From Candidatus Caldatribacterium sp. (lineage in GTDB: Bacteria > Atribacterota > Atribacteria > Atribacterales > Caldatribacteriaceae): DNA of 15,368 nucleotides. The translations under genes and the position numbers were made by a program. This document shows, piece after piece, positions 5,777-13,935 of this stretch. The notes under the pieces are model-generated. The model saw only the letters and a list, made by a program, of their open reading frames with translations. It was not told the DNA's origin and searched no databases. The stretch spans positions 1 through 15,368 of the forward strand of contig JANXBI010000038.1 of NCBI GenBank assembly GCA_025060675.1, given 5' to 3'. How positions within the stretch are numbered: position 1 is the stretch's first letter; the number at the start of each line of letters is the position of its first letter.

Positions 5777-7345
5777 GTGTCCTTCTCAAAACCAAACTTT
5801 TCTGAAGCCACGAATACCCGACTTCGATTGAAAGATTATTCGCCCTTCAGTGGTATGTGCGTCACCTGCCTTGACGGGTGTCCGGGGTACTGTGAGATTG
5901 GAAGGTCCGCAATACGGGGCCGAGAGTACATCTACCCAAAACCATACGGTAAGGTCACTTCTGCCTCGCAAAAGGATTACCCTGTTGACTTCTCCCACTT
6001 CAACATTAATGGGACGTGCGTAGGTGCACAGGGTGTTGCTGCTGACCCAGATGTAGCTACCTTCCCAAACGTTAACATTGAAACGAGGCTCGGTGACATC
6101 AAGCTCCGCGCTCCCTGGTTTACTACAGGTCTTGGGTCTACCTTCATTGCCCGGGACAATTGGGAAGGCGTGGCGATTGGTTCTGCTCTTTTTGGGACCA
6201 TGGTTGGAGTGGGAGAGAACGTTTGTGGCGTCGACCCCAATGCAGAGTTCCGGGATGGAAAAGTCGTTCGCTCTCCTGAAATGGAACGACGCATCAAACT
6301 CTTCAAAGAGTGGCAGAGAGATGGGTATGGTGGGGTTATCGTTCAAGAGAACGTTGAGGATTCACGATTTGGTTCCCTCGAATACGTCATCGAGCAGCTG
6401 GGCATAGAGTTTGTAGAAATCAAGTGGGGTCAGGGCGCAAAGGACATTGGTGGAGAAATTAAGCTCTCGGATATCAAAAGGGCTAAGCAACTGAAAGACC
6501 GGGGGTACATTGTTTTCCCAGACCCAGATGACCCCATCGTTCAGGACCTCGCGGAGAAGGGTGGTATTCGAGAGTTCGAACGTCACTCAAGGCTTGGTAT
6601 GGCCTCCCTGGAAGGTTTCTTGAAACGAGTTGAAGAACTCCGGCGGAGAGGCGCAAAGTACATCTCCCTGAAAACCGGGGCGTACCGGCCGAAAGACCTC
6701 GCTCTTGCCCTGAGAGCGGCCTCAGAAGGAAAAATTGACCTCCTCATTGTCGACGGTGCTGGCGGCGGCACCGGAATGAGCCCTTGGAGAATGATGAATG
6801 AATGGGGCATTCCCACGGTGTACCTCGAAGCGCTGACGTACAACTATGCAAAGCTCCTTGCGGAAAAGGGTAAACACGTTCCAGCTATAGCTATCGCTGG
6901 TGGTTTCACTATGGAAGACCACATCTTCAAAGGGCTTGCTCTTGGTGCTCCGTATGTGAAACTCATAGCCATGGGTCGGTCAACGTTGACCGCCGCCATG
7001 GTCGGAAAGACCATTGGCTCGCTCATAGCAAGTGGGAACATCCCCAAGGAGTACGCCGAGTATGGCAATCAGGTGGAGGAAATTTTCACTGCGGTGGCCG
7101 AGATCAAGAAAATCCTTGGCAACGACTGGAAAAACGTTCCCCCCTCGGCGCTTGGGGTGTACGGATACTTCGATCGGCTGGCCACTGGCTTGAAGCAGTT
7201 CATGGCGGGAGCACGTAAATTCAGTCTTGAGTATATCAGCCGGGATGACATCTTTGCCCTCACCAAGGAAGCTGCTGAGGTCACCGGCATCCCATACGTT
7301 ATGGACCTCGACCGAGAAGAGAGCATGAATATCCTCCTTGGCTAA
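5777..7345 (+). CDS. FMN-binding glutamate-synthase-like protein (GltB central-domain paralogue)
   Basis: Encodes 522 residues. The start is GTG at 5777, nine bases after GGAGGT; the open frame extends further upstream but would cross the leader terminator. Near the N-terminus a motif C28-x2-C31-x3-C35-x3-C39 (CVTCLDGCPGYC) could bind an Fe-S cluster. The FMN-barrel region of glutamate synthase is recognisable by WGQGAKDIGG (217-226) and DGAGGGTGMSP (326-336). The cysteines that hold the 3Fe-4S cluster of true glutamate synthases, after the last barrel strands, are absent: there is no cysteine after residue 150. It is therefore probably an FMN oxidoreductase of the glutamate-synthase family with another or modified reaction. 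It is the only plus-strand gene and converges on the ammonia-assimilation operon. Confidence 0.88.
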   Translation: MSFSKPNFSEATNTRLRLKDYSPFSGMCVTCLDGCPGYCEIGRSAIRGREYIYPKPYGKVTSASQKDYPVDFSHFNINGTCVGAQGVAADPDVATFPNVNIETRLGDIKLRAPWFTTGLGSTFIARDNWEGVAIGSALFGTMVGVGENVCGVDPNAEFRDGKVVRSPEMERRIKLFKEWQRDGYGGVIVQENVEDSRFGSLEYVIEQLGIEFVEIKWGQGAKDIGGEIKLSDIKRAKQLKDRGYIVFPDPDDPIVQDLAEKGGIREFERHSRLGMASLEGFLKRVEELRRRGAKYISLKTGAYRPKDLALALRAASEGKIDLLIVDGAGGGTGMSPWRMMNEWGIPTVYLEALTYNYAKLLAEKGKHVPAIAIAGGFTMEDHIFKGLALGAPYVKLIAMGRSTLTAAMVGKTIGSLIASGNIPKEYAEYGNQVEEIFTAVAEIKKILGNDWKNVPPSALGVYGYFDRLATGLKQFMAGARKFSLEYISRDDIFALTKEAAEVTGIPYVMDLDREESMNILLG

Positions 7346-7391
7346 CCAAAACACCCCTGACACGTATGCATGCGTGTCAGGGGTGTTTTGG
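7346..7391. terminator. Bidirectional intrinsic terminator between convergent genes
   Basis: A perfect 19-bp inverted repeat begins directly after the stop of the plus-strand gene (arms 7346-7364 and 7373-7391, 8-nt loop TATGCATG). Each arm ends in CCAAAA/TTTTGG, so the hairpin has a short U-run within its base in both directions. The radical SAM gene ends five bases away, at 7396, on the other strand. One hairpin thus ends both converging transcripts. Confidence 0.85.
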
Positions 7392-7395
7392 TCCT

Positions 7396-8826
7396 TCACG
7401 TTGCTGTCCGCAACAACGGTGCTTCAGAGAAACTCTGGCACGCGAAGGTATTCAAGACACACCCTGGGTCTGGCCCGAGGTAGTCACCAAAATACGCGTA
7501 CGCCCGCGCTCGGCACCCTCCACACACTGCTCGAAACGCGCACACCCCACAGTGACCACGGTACAGGGAACGATTCCGAAGTTCTCGCAGAACTTTCGAG
7601 GTGTCCCATATCTCTTTGAGCGGCTGCTTGGGGATCTGACCAAGGGGGATGGGCATAAAAACGCAAGGAGTAACGGTACCATCAGGTTGCAGCGCACAGT
7701 ACGCTCTCCCTGCTCCACATCCTCCTACGTACTCTGCACCCACACGAGCGAGCTTTCCTTCTGCAACCGAGTAATGCCCGGTGATAACAATCCCTTCGGG
7801 GTTTTTCTCCACGCACTTTCGACCGAATTGGGGACTTGTACTGAAAACCTGAATTTTCCTCTCCATAAGGCAGTTATAGAGCAGCTCAAGCATTTCCTCT
7901 CGCTCTTCAGGCGTGAGATCCCTATCAAGGATCTCTCGCCCCCTCCCAGTGGGAATGAAGTTGAAAACGTAAAATCGGTGAGCCCCCAGATTCTGGACAA
8001 GACGGTAGAGAGCAGGCAAATCCCGAAGGTTTTCCCGAGTCACCGTGGGAGCGACCCCCACAAGAAGTCCTGCTTTTACAGCGTTTTCAATACCCTGGAC
8101 TGTTCTCCTCCAGAGACCTGGAATGCCCCGAAAACGATCGTGGTATTCAGGAGTAGAACTCTCAAGGCTCACTTCCACATACTGGATACCACAATCCTTG
8201 AGCTTTGCACACATATCCTCGGTAAGGAGGGTACCATTCGTAGCTACGGAGAGGTACATTTCCTTCTCCGCGGCATACTTGGCGACCACAAAGAATTCAG
8301 GATCGCAAAGCGGCTCGCCTCCGGAGAAAGCAACAGTAGGCACAAAGTTTTCGTCAAGCTCATCAATAACTCGGAGGCGTTCTTCGAGGGAGAGTTGAGG
8401 GGTTTTCTTACCCGCGTTCTGATAACAGTGCCGACATTGGAGATTGCAGAGATTCGTGAAATTCCATACAACAAGAAGGGGGCTGGCGAAGTTCTGGGGA
8501 CGGGTAGCTCCATACTCGGCAACACTCCGTGCAAGGTTAATAGTCGCCCGCCGAATGTTGCGCGGTCCGAAAACCTCTCGCACCAGATACTCCTTCTTCC
8601 AACGAAGGAGCATGCGGAGAATATCAATCGCAAGGTACACCGGCAAAAAACCGATCAACTCTGAAAAAGACAAACCCTTCTTTGGCTTTCCATACGTTAC
8701 GAGGATTCTCTCAAGGCGCACACTCCCGTTTCGGGTTTTCCGCGTAACCCATCGGAAAAGGGCCCGGACAACCCAAAGGTTAAGGTACCGTCGCACTCTC
8801 TCAGGATTCATAAAATGCCGGTCCAT
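7396..8826 (-). CDS. Radical SAM/SPASM-domain protein with an N-terminal extension
   Basis: Encodes 476 residues. The radical SAM motif C127-x3-C131-x2-C134 (CNLQCRHC) binds the S-adenosylmethionine 4Fe-4S cluster, and SGGEPL (168-173) follows. The C-terminal SPASM region has cysteines at 370, 377, 388, 426, 429, 435, 438 and 456, with the pattern CGVCAFRAVCGGCRARAY and a downstream D-P-x-C, able to hold two auxiliary clusters. This pattern is close to that of the AhbC/AhbD/NirJ haem-synthesis enzymes and to peptide-maturation SPASM enzymes. The first 115 residues are an unrecognised basic extension with a hydrophobic stretch (IGFLPVYLAIDILRMLL, 58-74) that may touch the membrane. It is the last gene of the glnA/glutamate synthase operon, 60 nt after the GXGXG gene. 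Substrate unknown; no precursor peptide or haem gene is visible nearby. Confidence 0.88.
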   Translation of the reverse strand: MDRHFMNPERVRRYLNLWVVRALFRWVTRKTRNGSVRLERILVTYGKPKKGLSFSELIGFLPVYLAIDILRMLLRWKKEYLVREVFGPRNIRRATINLARSVAEYGATRPQNFASPLLVVWNFTNLCNLQCRHCYQNAGKKTPQLSLEERLRVIDELDENFVPTVAFSGGEPLCDPEFFVVAKYAAEKEMYLSVATNGTLLTEDMCAKLKDCGIQYVEVSLESSTPEYHDRFRGIPGLWRRTVQGIENAVKAGLLVGVAPTVTRENLRDLPALYRLVQNLGAHRFYVFNFIPTGRGREILDRDLTPEEREEMLELLYNCLMERKIQVFSTSPQFGRKCVEKNPEGIVITGHYSVAEGKLARVGAEYVGGCGAGRAYCALQPDGTVTPCVFMPIPLGQIPKQPLKEIWDTSKVLRELRNRSLYRGHCGVCAFRAVCGGCRARAYAYFGDYLGPDPGCVLNTFACQSFSEAPLLRTAT

Positions 8827-8886
8827 TGTCCCACCCCCCTTATTCTAATTGTACCAATGGACACAGGGGGTGAAACAAGGCGCTTC
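8827..8886 (-). promoter_or_regulatory. Spacer before the radical SAM gene: possible SD-masking hairpin and weak promoter
   Basis: On the minus strand CACCCCC (8872-8866) can pair with GGGGGTG (8838-8832) around a 27-nt loop. The second arm is the G-rich ribosome site of the radical SAM gene, so translation could be restrained. The loop also holds TACAAT (8853-8848), a good -10 sequence, with only a poor -35 (TTGTTT, 19 bp away). The spacer could therefore uncouple this gene from the glutamate synthase genes. Both readings are weak. Confidence 0.3.
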
Positions 8887-9624
8887 TCAGTACGCGTAAA
8901 GTTTCCCGTAAGGCCGAGTTGTCCGAGGGAAAACCTTCACAAATTCTTGCCGATGCAAGGGAGGGAGCTCACAACCAAGGTCACGAGCGAATTCCTCGAG
9001 ATATCCCAAAACCTTTGCAAACTCCTCTTCCCCAGGAGCATCCATGCCAATCCCAGGACCAACCTGTGCAGGGACGACTCTCCCCCGAACGAAAATCGCT
9101 CCTCCATGCATACCTGAAGCAAGGAAATTGCCCACCGGGGATTTCTCCGGAAGAGTTCGAAGACCAAGCACCACTATAAGCCCTCCAGCCATATATTCTC
9201 CGAGGAAGTCTCCGCTCTCGCCGCCGATGACGATGACTGGATACTCCTCTTCATACGACTTCATATGAATACCTACTCGGTAGCCGACGTTTCCCTGAAC
9301 CCAAATCTTCCCACCACGCATGGAAAGACCAAGAATATCCCGTGCATCCCCCCTGATGATAATTTTCCCAGCATTCATCGTATTACCTACTCCATCCTGA
9401 GCATTCCCAAAGACCTCAAGCGTTGGCCCATCGAGAAACATTCCCAGATCATCACCAGGAATCCCCCGAATGCCAATATACCCCTCTCCAGAGAGTGCTC
9501 GCCCCAAATACCTCTGGCCACAGACACCCTCAAGAAGGATATGCCTGTATCCTGCCTCCCACCACTCCTCAAGACGAGCGTTCACCTCTCGGTAATGCAT
9601 CCCCTGACAGTGGAGCGTCTTCAT
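8887..9624 (-). CDS. Glutamate synthase GXGXG-domain protein (C-terminal GltB domain as a separate subunit)
   Basis: Encodes 245 residues made largely of the right-handed beta-helix of glutamate synthase. Repeated G-x-x-G-x-x-M-x-x-G-x-I-x-V-x-G units occur at about 78-92, 97-111 and 138-152. In full-length GltB this domain is C-terminal and structural, without catalytic residues; here it is a stand-alone subunit, as in archaeal and Thermotogota-type glutamate synthases. The ATG overlaps the stop of the FAD oxidoreductase gene by 4 nt, so it is coupled to the operon. The C-terminal 50 residues are charged and may mediate assembly with the FMN subunit encoded at 11334-12854. Confidence 0.9.
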   Translation of the reverse strand: MKTLHCQGMHYREVNARLEEWWEAGYRHILLEGVCGQRYLGRALSGEGYIGIRGIPGDDLGMFLDGPTLEVFGNAQDGVGNTMNAGKIIIRGDARDILGLSMRGGKIWVQGNVGYRVGIHMKSYEEEYPVIVIGGESGDFLGEYMAGGLIVVLGLRTLPEKSPVGNFLASGMHGGAIFVRGRVVPAQVGPGIGMDAPGEEEFAKVLGYLEEFARDLGCELPPLHRQEFVKVFPRTTRPYGKLYAY

Positions 9625-10901
9625 ACTTCAACACCAGCCTCAAGAATCAAGTGTTTCCGATAGGCAAGAGGGAGAGCAACAAGACCAAAGTTGTCCTCAA
9701 GGAGTTTATCACGAAAGGAGGAAACAGGAACCCTTTCTCGAATGAGATGAACGAAAATCCCCACCCGCTCGATATCGCCAAAGAGAATGCATCCCACAAG
9801 GTGTTCTCCCAAAAGCACACACTTTCGGTACCATCCTTTCTTCTCCTTTGCCAAGGTTACGTAATCACCTTCCTGGGGGTTGGCAAGACCACAGGAAGCA
9901 AGAGTCACATTCCCCACCTCGATAACATTCATAGGAAGGCTTCCAGGGTACACTGCCTGCACGCCGGCCATATTCTTTCCTGCCACCTTCCCCTGACGCA
10001 CAGCTTCAGGCCATATGGCGACCACAGTACGATCCCCCGTGATGAGGTGCCGGGTCTCCGCCACATCTCCAGCAGCAAAAACCCCCTCACACGAGGTTTC
10101 CTGTCGCTCATTGACGATGACCCCACGTCCAAGGAGGATGCCCGAATCACGGAGCCAATCGATACACGGTCGCACACCAACCGCTACAATAACCGCATCA
10201 GCATTTACAAAAGTCCCGCTTTTGAGTTCTGCTCCAACCACGCGATTTCCACACCCTACGAAAGTTTGCACTGTATCACCAGTCATCACGCGAACGCCGT
10301 GTTCCTCAAGAGCTCTTTCTAGGTACCTTGAACCGAGATCGTCGAGCATGCCCGACAAAAGACGAGGCGCAAGCTCAACAACGGTCACCTCAAGACCAAG
10401 GTCAAGCAAAGCCTCACACGCTTTCAGTCCAATGAATCCCCCACCGATAATGAGAACGTTTCTGCCCGCAACCCCCTTAAGGTACGTCTTGAGAGCATCC
10501 ACATCACTCCGCCGAGTGAGGGTAAAGATGCCCTCAAGTTTTGAACCCCCAATAGGAGGAACTACGGGAACACTTCCCGTGGCGATGAGCGCCTTTTCAA
10601 AGACTATCTTTTCCCCAGAAGAGAGAATTGCCGCCTTCGTTCGAGGGTCAAGGTGCACGACCCTTGAGTTCCAAATAACCTCCACATCCTGTGTACGAAG
10701 AACCTCACCCCAGTAGGTAGCGTCAGGAACCCGCTCCCCCAGAACATAGGTAATGAGAGGACGGGAATAAGGTCCTTCTTCTTCGCTTACCGCAAGGATT
10801 TTTCCCCCTGGGTCATGGAGACGGATACTGCGCGCCGCCCACCAGGCAGCCACCGAAAAACCAACAAGAAGGTATGTCGTATGTTTTACTCCTCTACTCA
10901 T
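9621..10901 (-). CDS. FAD/NAD(P)-dependent oxidoreductase of the glutamate synthase operon
   Basis: Encodes 426 residues of the pyridine nucleotide-disulfide oxidoreductase (Pyr_redox_2) fold, close to NADH oxidase/rubredoxin reductase types. The NAD(P)-binding motif IIGGGFIG is at 151-158, and the second FAD motif VFAAGDVAE is at 274-282. The first Rossmann motif is unusual: YLLVGFSVAAWWAA (10-23) lacks the second and third glycine of GxGxxG. No redox-active disulfide (CxxxxC) is seen. Its probable role is to pass electrons from NAD(P)H to the Fe-S subunits. The ATG at 10901 has GAGG nine bases upstream and overlaps the Fe-S gene by 8 nt; a frame extension to 10934 is rejected because it lies inside that gene. 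Confidence 0.9.
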   Translation of the reverse strand: MSRGVKHTTYLLVGFSVAAWWAARSIRLHDPGGKILAVSEEEGPYSRPLITYVLGERVPDATYWGEVLRTQDVEVIWNSRVVHLDPRTKAAILSSGEKIVFEKALIATGSVPVVPPIGGSKLEGIFTLTRRSDVDALKTYLKGVAGRNVLIIGGGFIGLKACEALLDLGLEVTVVELAPRLLSGMLDDLGSRYLERALEEHGVRVMTGDTVQTFVGCGNRVVGAELKSGTFVNADAVIVAVGVRPCIDWLRDSGILLGRGVIVNERQETSCEGVFAAGDVAETRHLITGDRTVVAIWPEAVRQGKVAGKNMAGVQAVYPGSLPMNVIEVGNVTLASCGLANPQEGDYVTLAKEKKGWYRKCVLLGEHLVGCILFGDIERVGIFVHLIRERVPVSSFRDKLLEDNFGLVALPLAYRKHLILEAGVEV

Positions 10902-11340
10902 AGGTAAGCGCCTCATTTGGGCAATTTGCCACACAAACCGGCATGCCCTCCCCGATACAGAGATCGCACTTGCTCACCACTTTCCTTCCCCGCGATTCCC
11001 GCCGAATAACCCCAAAAGGGCAACTTAGGATGCACATCGAGCATCCAACGCATCTGCTCTGGTCGCAGAGCACAGCCTGCGTGGCCTCGTCTCTGTACAT
11101 GGCACCCGTCATGCAGTTCTCAATGCATGCCGCTTCCTCGCAGTGGCGGCATTGCAGGGCAAAAGAAACATAACCCTCTTCCTCAACCCGTACCCGAGGA
11201 AGGGGACAGGTATCCCTATCTCGGAAAGTTTTAAGAATCGTATTGCTCTTTGAGTGACAAACGATACACATGATTTCACATAGACGGCATCCAATGCAGA
11301 ACTCCTCATGAATACGAATCCGTTTCGACACTCCTACCAC
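10894..11340 (-). CDS. Four-cluster 4Fe-4S electron-transfer protein of the glutamate synthase operon
   Basis: Encodes 148 residues with sixteen cysteines arranged for four 4Fe-4S clusters in the DmsB/HycB/CooF manner: C15-C18-C21-C25, C64-C67-C72-C76, C97-C100-C103-C107 and C125-C128-C136-C140. Three further cysteines (28, 45, 92) are unassigned. It probably wires the FAD oxidoreductase to the FMN subunit. The start is taken as GTG at 11340, overlapping the stop of the FMN-subunit gene by 7 nt; GTG at 11331 is a possible alternative. It has no signal peptide, so it is cytoplasmic, unlike many relatives that serve membrane enzymes. Confidence 0.9.
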   Translation of the reverse strand: MVGVSKRIRIHEEFCIGCRLCEIMCIVCHSKSNTILKTFRDRDTCPLPRVRVEEEGYVSFALQCRHCEEAACIENCMTGAMYRDEATQAVLCDQSRCVGCSMCILSCPFGVIRRESRGRKVVSKCDLCIGEGMPVCVANCPNEALTYE

Positions 11341-12854
11341 CCTTCTCCCGCAGGTTTCACCCCAAGGAGTCGCATCTCCTCCGTGGTAAGCCCAATAGCA
11401 CGGAGGTGCTCTCGATTTCCCCGTAGGCTCTCAATAGCGTTAATACCCATCCCACCGAGCATCTCCTTTATCTCAAGAGCCCATGCCCGAAGGAGATTCA
11501 AAAGCCGCCGCTTGCCAACGTTCGGATTCAAACGCTTTGTGAGATACGGGTCCTGCGTGGCAATACCCCAGTTACACTTCCCAGTGTAGCACTTTTGACA
11601 GAGATGACACCCCAAAGCCACTAAGGCAGCTGTCCCGATGTAAACCGCATCCGCCCCTAAAGCAATCGCCTTTATGACGTCGGCACTTGAACGGATACCC
11701 CCCGCAGCAATAATCGAGGACCTATGGCGAATGCCCTCTTGTCGCAATCGTTCGTCAACCTGAGCAAGGGCAATCTCTATGGGAATACCTACGTTGTCCC
11801 GGATCACCTGAGGAGCTGCACCCGTTCCTCCACGGATGCCATCAATCACAACAGCGTCTGCTCCAGCGCGCACGCACCCTGAAGCTATCGCAGCCACGTT
11901 GTGCACCGCGGCGATTTTCACAAACACCGGCTTCTTATAACCCGTGGCTTCCTTGAGAGCAAAGACGAGGCGCTGCAAATCCTCAATGGAGTAGATATCA
12001 TGGTGAGGAGCCGGGGAGATGGCATCGCTCCCAACTGGAATCCGACGAGTTCGAGAAATCTCGGGCGTAACTTTCTCCCCGGGCAAGTGCCCACCAATGC
12101 CGGGCTTCGCTCCCTGGCCAATTTTAATTTCAATCGCTGCGCCAACCCTGAGGTACTCTGGGTGCACGCCGAATCGTCCCGAAGCCACCTGGAGAATGAT
12201 ATGCTTCCCCAAGGGGTAGAAGTCTGGATGCAACCCTCCTTCTCCACTGTTACACAATGTCCCCGCTTCATGAGCCGCTTCGGCAAGTGCCCGAAAAGCG
12301 TTATAGCTTATAGAACCGTAAGACATGGCCGAGAAGAGCACAGGGACCTGAATCTCAAGTTGCGGGGCAAGAGTTGTCCGAAGCACCGGGAATTCTCCCG
12401 TCCAATCGATATCGAGAGAATCCTCTTTTCTCCCAAGAAAGGTCCGCAACTCAATGGGCTCACGGAGAGGGTCTATCGAAGGGTTCGTCACCTGACTTGC
12501 ATTGAGCACCAAATGGTCCCAATAGATACGGTAGGGGAGATCACATCCCATTCCCGTTAGGATAACGCCACCTGTTTCAGCCTGCTTATAGAGGTTTCGA
12601 ATATGAGCGATGCTCCAGTTTGAGTTGGCTCGGAAACCAGGTTCGCGACGGATGACTTCAAGCGCCCGAGTTGGACAAAGTGTGACACATCTTTGACAAC
12701 CTACGCAATTTGTTTCATCACTGAGAATTGTGTTGTCTTCACTGTCAAAAGCATGGACATCATTGGCACACTGGCGCACGCAGACCTGGCAAGAGATGCA
12801 TCGGTTCTCATCCCGGACGATTTTAAACTCGGGAAATAGCAAGCTCCTGGCCAT
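11334..12854 (-). CDS. gltB: Glutamate synthase FMN subunit with N-terminal ferredoxin domain
   Basis: Encodes 506 residues. An N-terminal 2x[4Fe-4S] ferredoxin domain has cysteines at 19, 22, 25, 29 and 50, 53, 56, 60. The FMN-barrel domain follows, with KIGQGAKPGIGGHLPG (244-259) and DGIRGGTGAAP (338-348). The 3Fe-4S cysteines lie in CHLCQKCYTGKCNWGIATQ (416-434). This subunit catalyses reductive amination of 2-oxoglutarate to glutamate. It lacks the N-terminal amidotransferase and C-terminal GXGXG domains, which are encoded by separate genes in this operon, as in archaeal-type GOGAT. The ATG at 12854 has AGAAGG six bases upstream and overlaps the amidotransferase gene by 32 nt. Confidence 0.94.
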   Translation of the reverse strand: MARSLLFPEFKIVRDENRCISCQVCVRQCANDVHAFDSEDNTILSDETNCVGCQRCVTLCPTRALEVIRREPGFRANSNWSIAHIRNLYKQAETGGVILTGMGCDLPYRIYWDHLVLNASQVTNPSIDPLREPIELRTFLGRKEDSLDIDWTGEFPVLRTTLAPQLEIQVPVLFSAMSYGSISYNAFRALAEAAHEAGTLCNSGEGGLHPDFYPLGKHIILQVASGRFGVHPEYLRVGAAIEIKIGQGAKPGIGGHLPGEKVTPEISRTRRIPVGSDAISPAPHHDIYSIEDLQRLVFALKEATGYKKPVFVKIAAVHNVAAIASGCVRAGADAVVIDGIRGGTGAAPQVIRDNVGIPIEIALAQVDERLRQEGIRHRSSIIAAGGIRSSADVIKAIALGADAVYIGTAALVALGCHLCQKCYTGKCNWGIATQDPYLTKRLNPNVGKRRLLNLLRAWALEIKEMLGGMGINAIESLRGNREHLRAIGLTTEEMRLLGVKPAGEGW

Positions 12855-13923
12855 ACGCCACCTTCTCTCCAACTCGACCGACGATAACCTCCCCCGCCCG
12901 AAGAGCCACAACTCGATCGAGATTTGGCTCTACTTCCCGAATCGCGGACTCTTCGCTGGAAAGATAGAACGTCTCTTTTCTCCATGCTGCCACCATCGGG
13001 CGGAGCTTAATTCTGTCCACCATTCCGAACATACCCCCGGGAAAGCCAACAATGATGCTGAAAGGACCATTGAGGAGCGCCCCACCATACGTTATCCGAA
13101 GCGCTCGGAAGAAGGTCCTTTGCGGCTCATGAAGGGCGTCAATGTGTTCCCAAAAGGGAGCAGCAAAAATCGCACCAAGCCACTCAACAGGAATGCGGTG
13201 CTTGCGCACAAGGAGATCCACAAGGTACACGATGACCTCGGTGTCCGTCTGGAGCGTGCAACGGTATCCGAAATTCTCAAGGTACCTCCGGTTAATACCG
13301 TACGACGAAATCTCCCCATTGTGGACAACCGCAAAAGAGAGGAGACCAAAGGGATGAGCACCACCCCACCATCCTGGAGTGTTCGTGGGAAAGCGCCCAT
13401 GGGCAATCCAACAGTACCCTTCATACTCTTCAAGACGGAAGAACGTCCCAATGTCCTCTGGATACCCAACTCCTTTGAAAATGCCCATGTTCTTCCCGCT
13501 TGAGACGATGTATGCACCAGGAAAATGGGCATTGACATCCATCACAATGCGGACTACTTCGTCTTCTTCGTTTTCCCATGTCCCTCGTGGCCGCAGAAAG
13601 TACCGAACAAAGAGAGGATGAGCCGAGATGACTCTGGTTTTCCTTACAGGTAATGGTTCCTTCTTCTCAAGGACAAACCGCTTCTTCAGATACTCTTCAA
13701 GTTCAGCAAAGCGGTACGGATCGTCGTAGAGGACGTGGAAAGCATACAATTCTGCGAACTCTGGGTAAATTCCATACCCTGCGAACCCTCCTCCAAGACC
13801 ATTGGATCGCTCGTGCATGACCGCCATGGCCCGCAGAATCATCTCACCCGAAACACGACGACCGTCTTGGTTGAGGACGCCAAAGACAGCACATCCAGAG
13901 GGAATCCGCCCCATCCTCTCCAT
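12823..13923 (-). CDS. Glutamate synthase glutaminase subunit (class II amidotransferase)
   Basis: Encodes 366 residues of the Ntn-hydrolase class II amidotransferase fold. The nucleophile is probably Cys11 (SGCAVFGVL), which must become N-terminal, so removal of a ten-residue propeptide is expected, as in GltB and some PurF enzymes. Glutamine-site motifs are GRFPTN (176-181), HNGEI (201-205), TDTE (226-229) and SSEESA (322-327). It hydrolyses glutamine and hands ammonia to the FMN subunit whose gene overlaps its own. ATG 13923 has GGAGG seven bases upstream. It starts only 12 nt after glnA ends, so substrate supply and use are co-transcribed. Confidence 0.92.
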   Translation of the reverse strand: MERMGRIPSGCAVFGVLNQDGRRVSGEMILRAMAVMHERSNGLGGGFAGYGIYPEFAELYAFHVLYDDPYRFAELEEYLKKRFVLEKKEPLPVRKTRVISAHPLFVRYFLRPRGTWENEEDEVVRIVMDVNAHFPGAYIVSSGKNMGIFKGVGYPEDIGTFFRLEEYEGYCWIAHGRFPTNTPGWWGGAHPFGLLSFAVVHNGEISSYGINRRYLENFGYRCTLQTDTEVIVYLVDLLVRKHRIPVEWLGAIFAAPFWEHIDALHEPQRTFFRALRITYGGALLNGPFSIIVGFPGGMFGMVDRIKLRPMVAAWRKETFYLSSEESAIREVEPNLDRVVALRAGEVIVGRVGEKVAYGQELAISRV

Positions 13924-13935
13924 GAGTTATCCTCC

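Noticed and set aside
5622..5831. Small plus-strand frame across the leader, considered as a leader peptide
   Set aside because: Its start lies at the predicted -10 region, there is no ribosome site and no run of regulatory codons, and it continues into the main gene in another frame. The frame looks incidental.
7366..8664. Long plus-strand open frame opposite the radical SAM gene
   Set aside because: It is entirely antisense to a gene with clear catalytic motifs, and its product is low-complexity with no recognisable domain. It is a shadow of codon bias.
9423..10322. Plus-strand open frame opposite the GXGXG and FAD oxidoreductase genes
   Set aside because: It spans two real antisense genes and has no recognisable domain.
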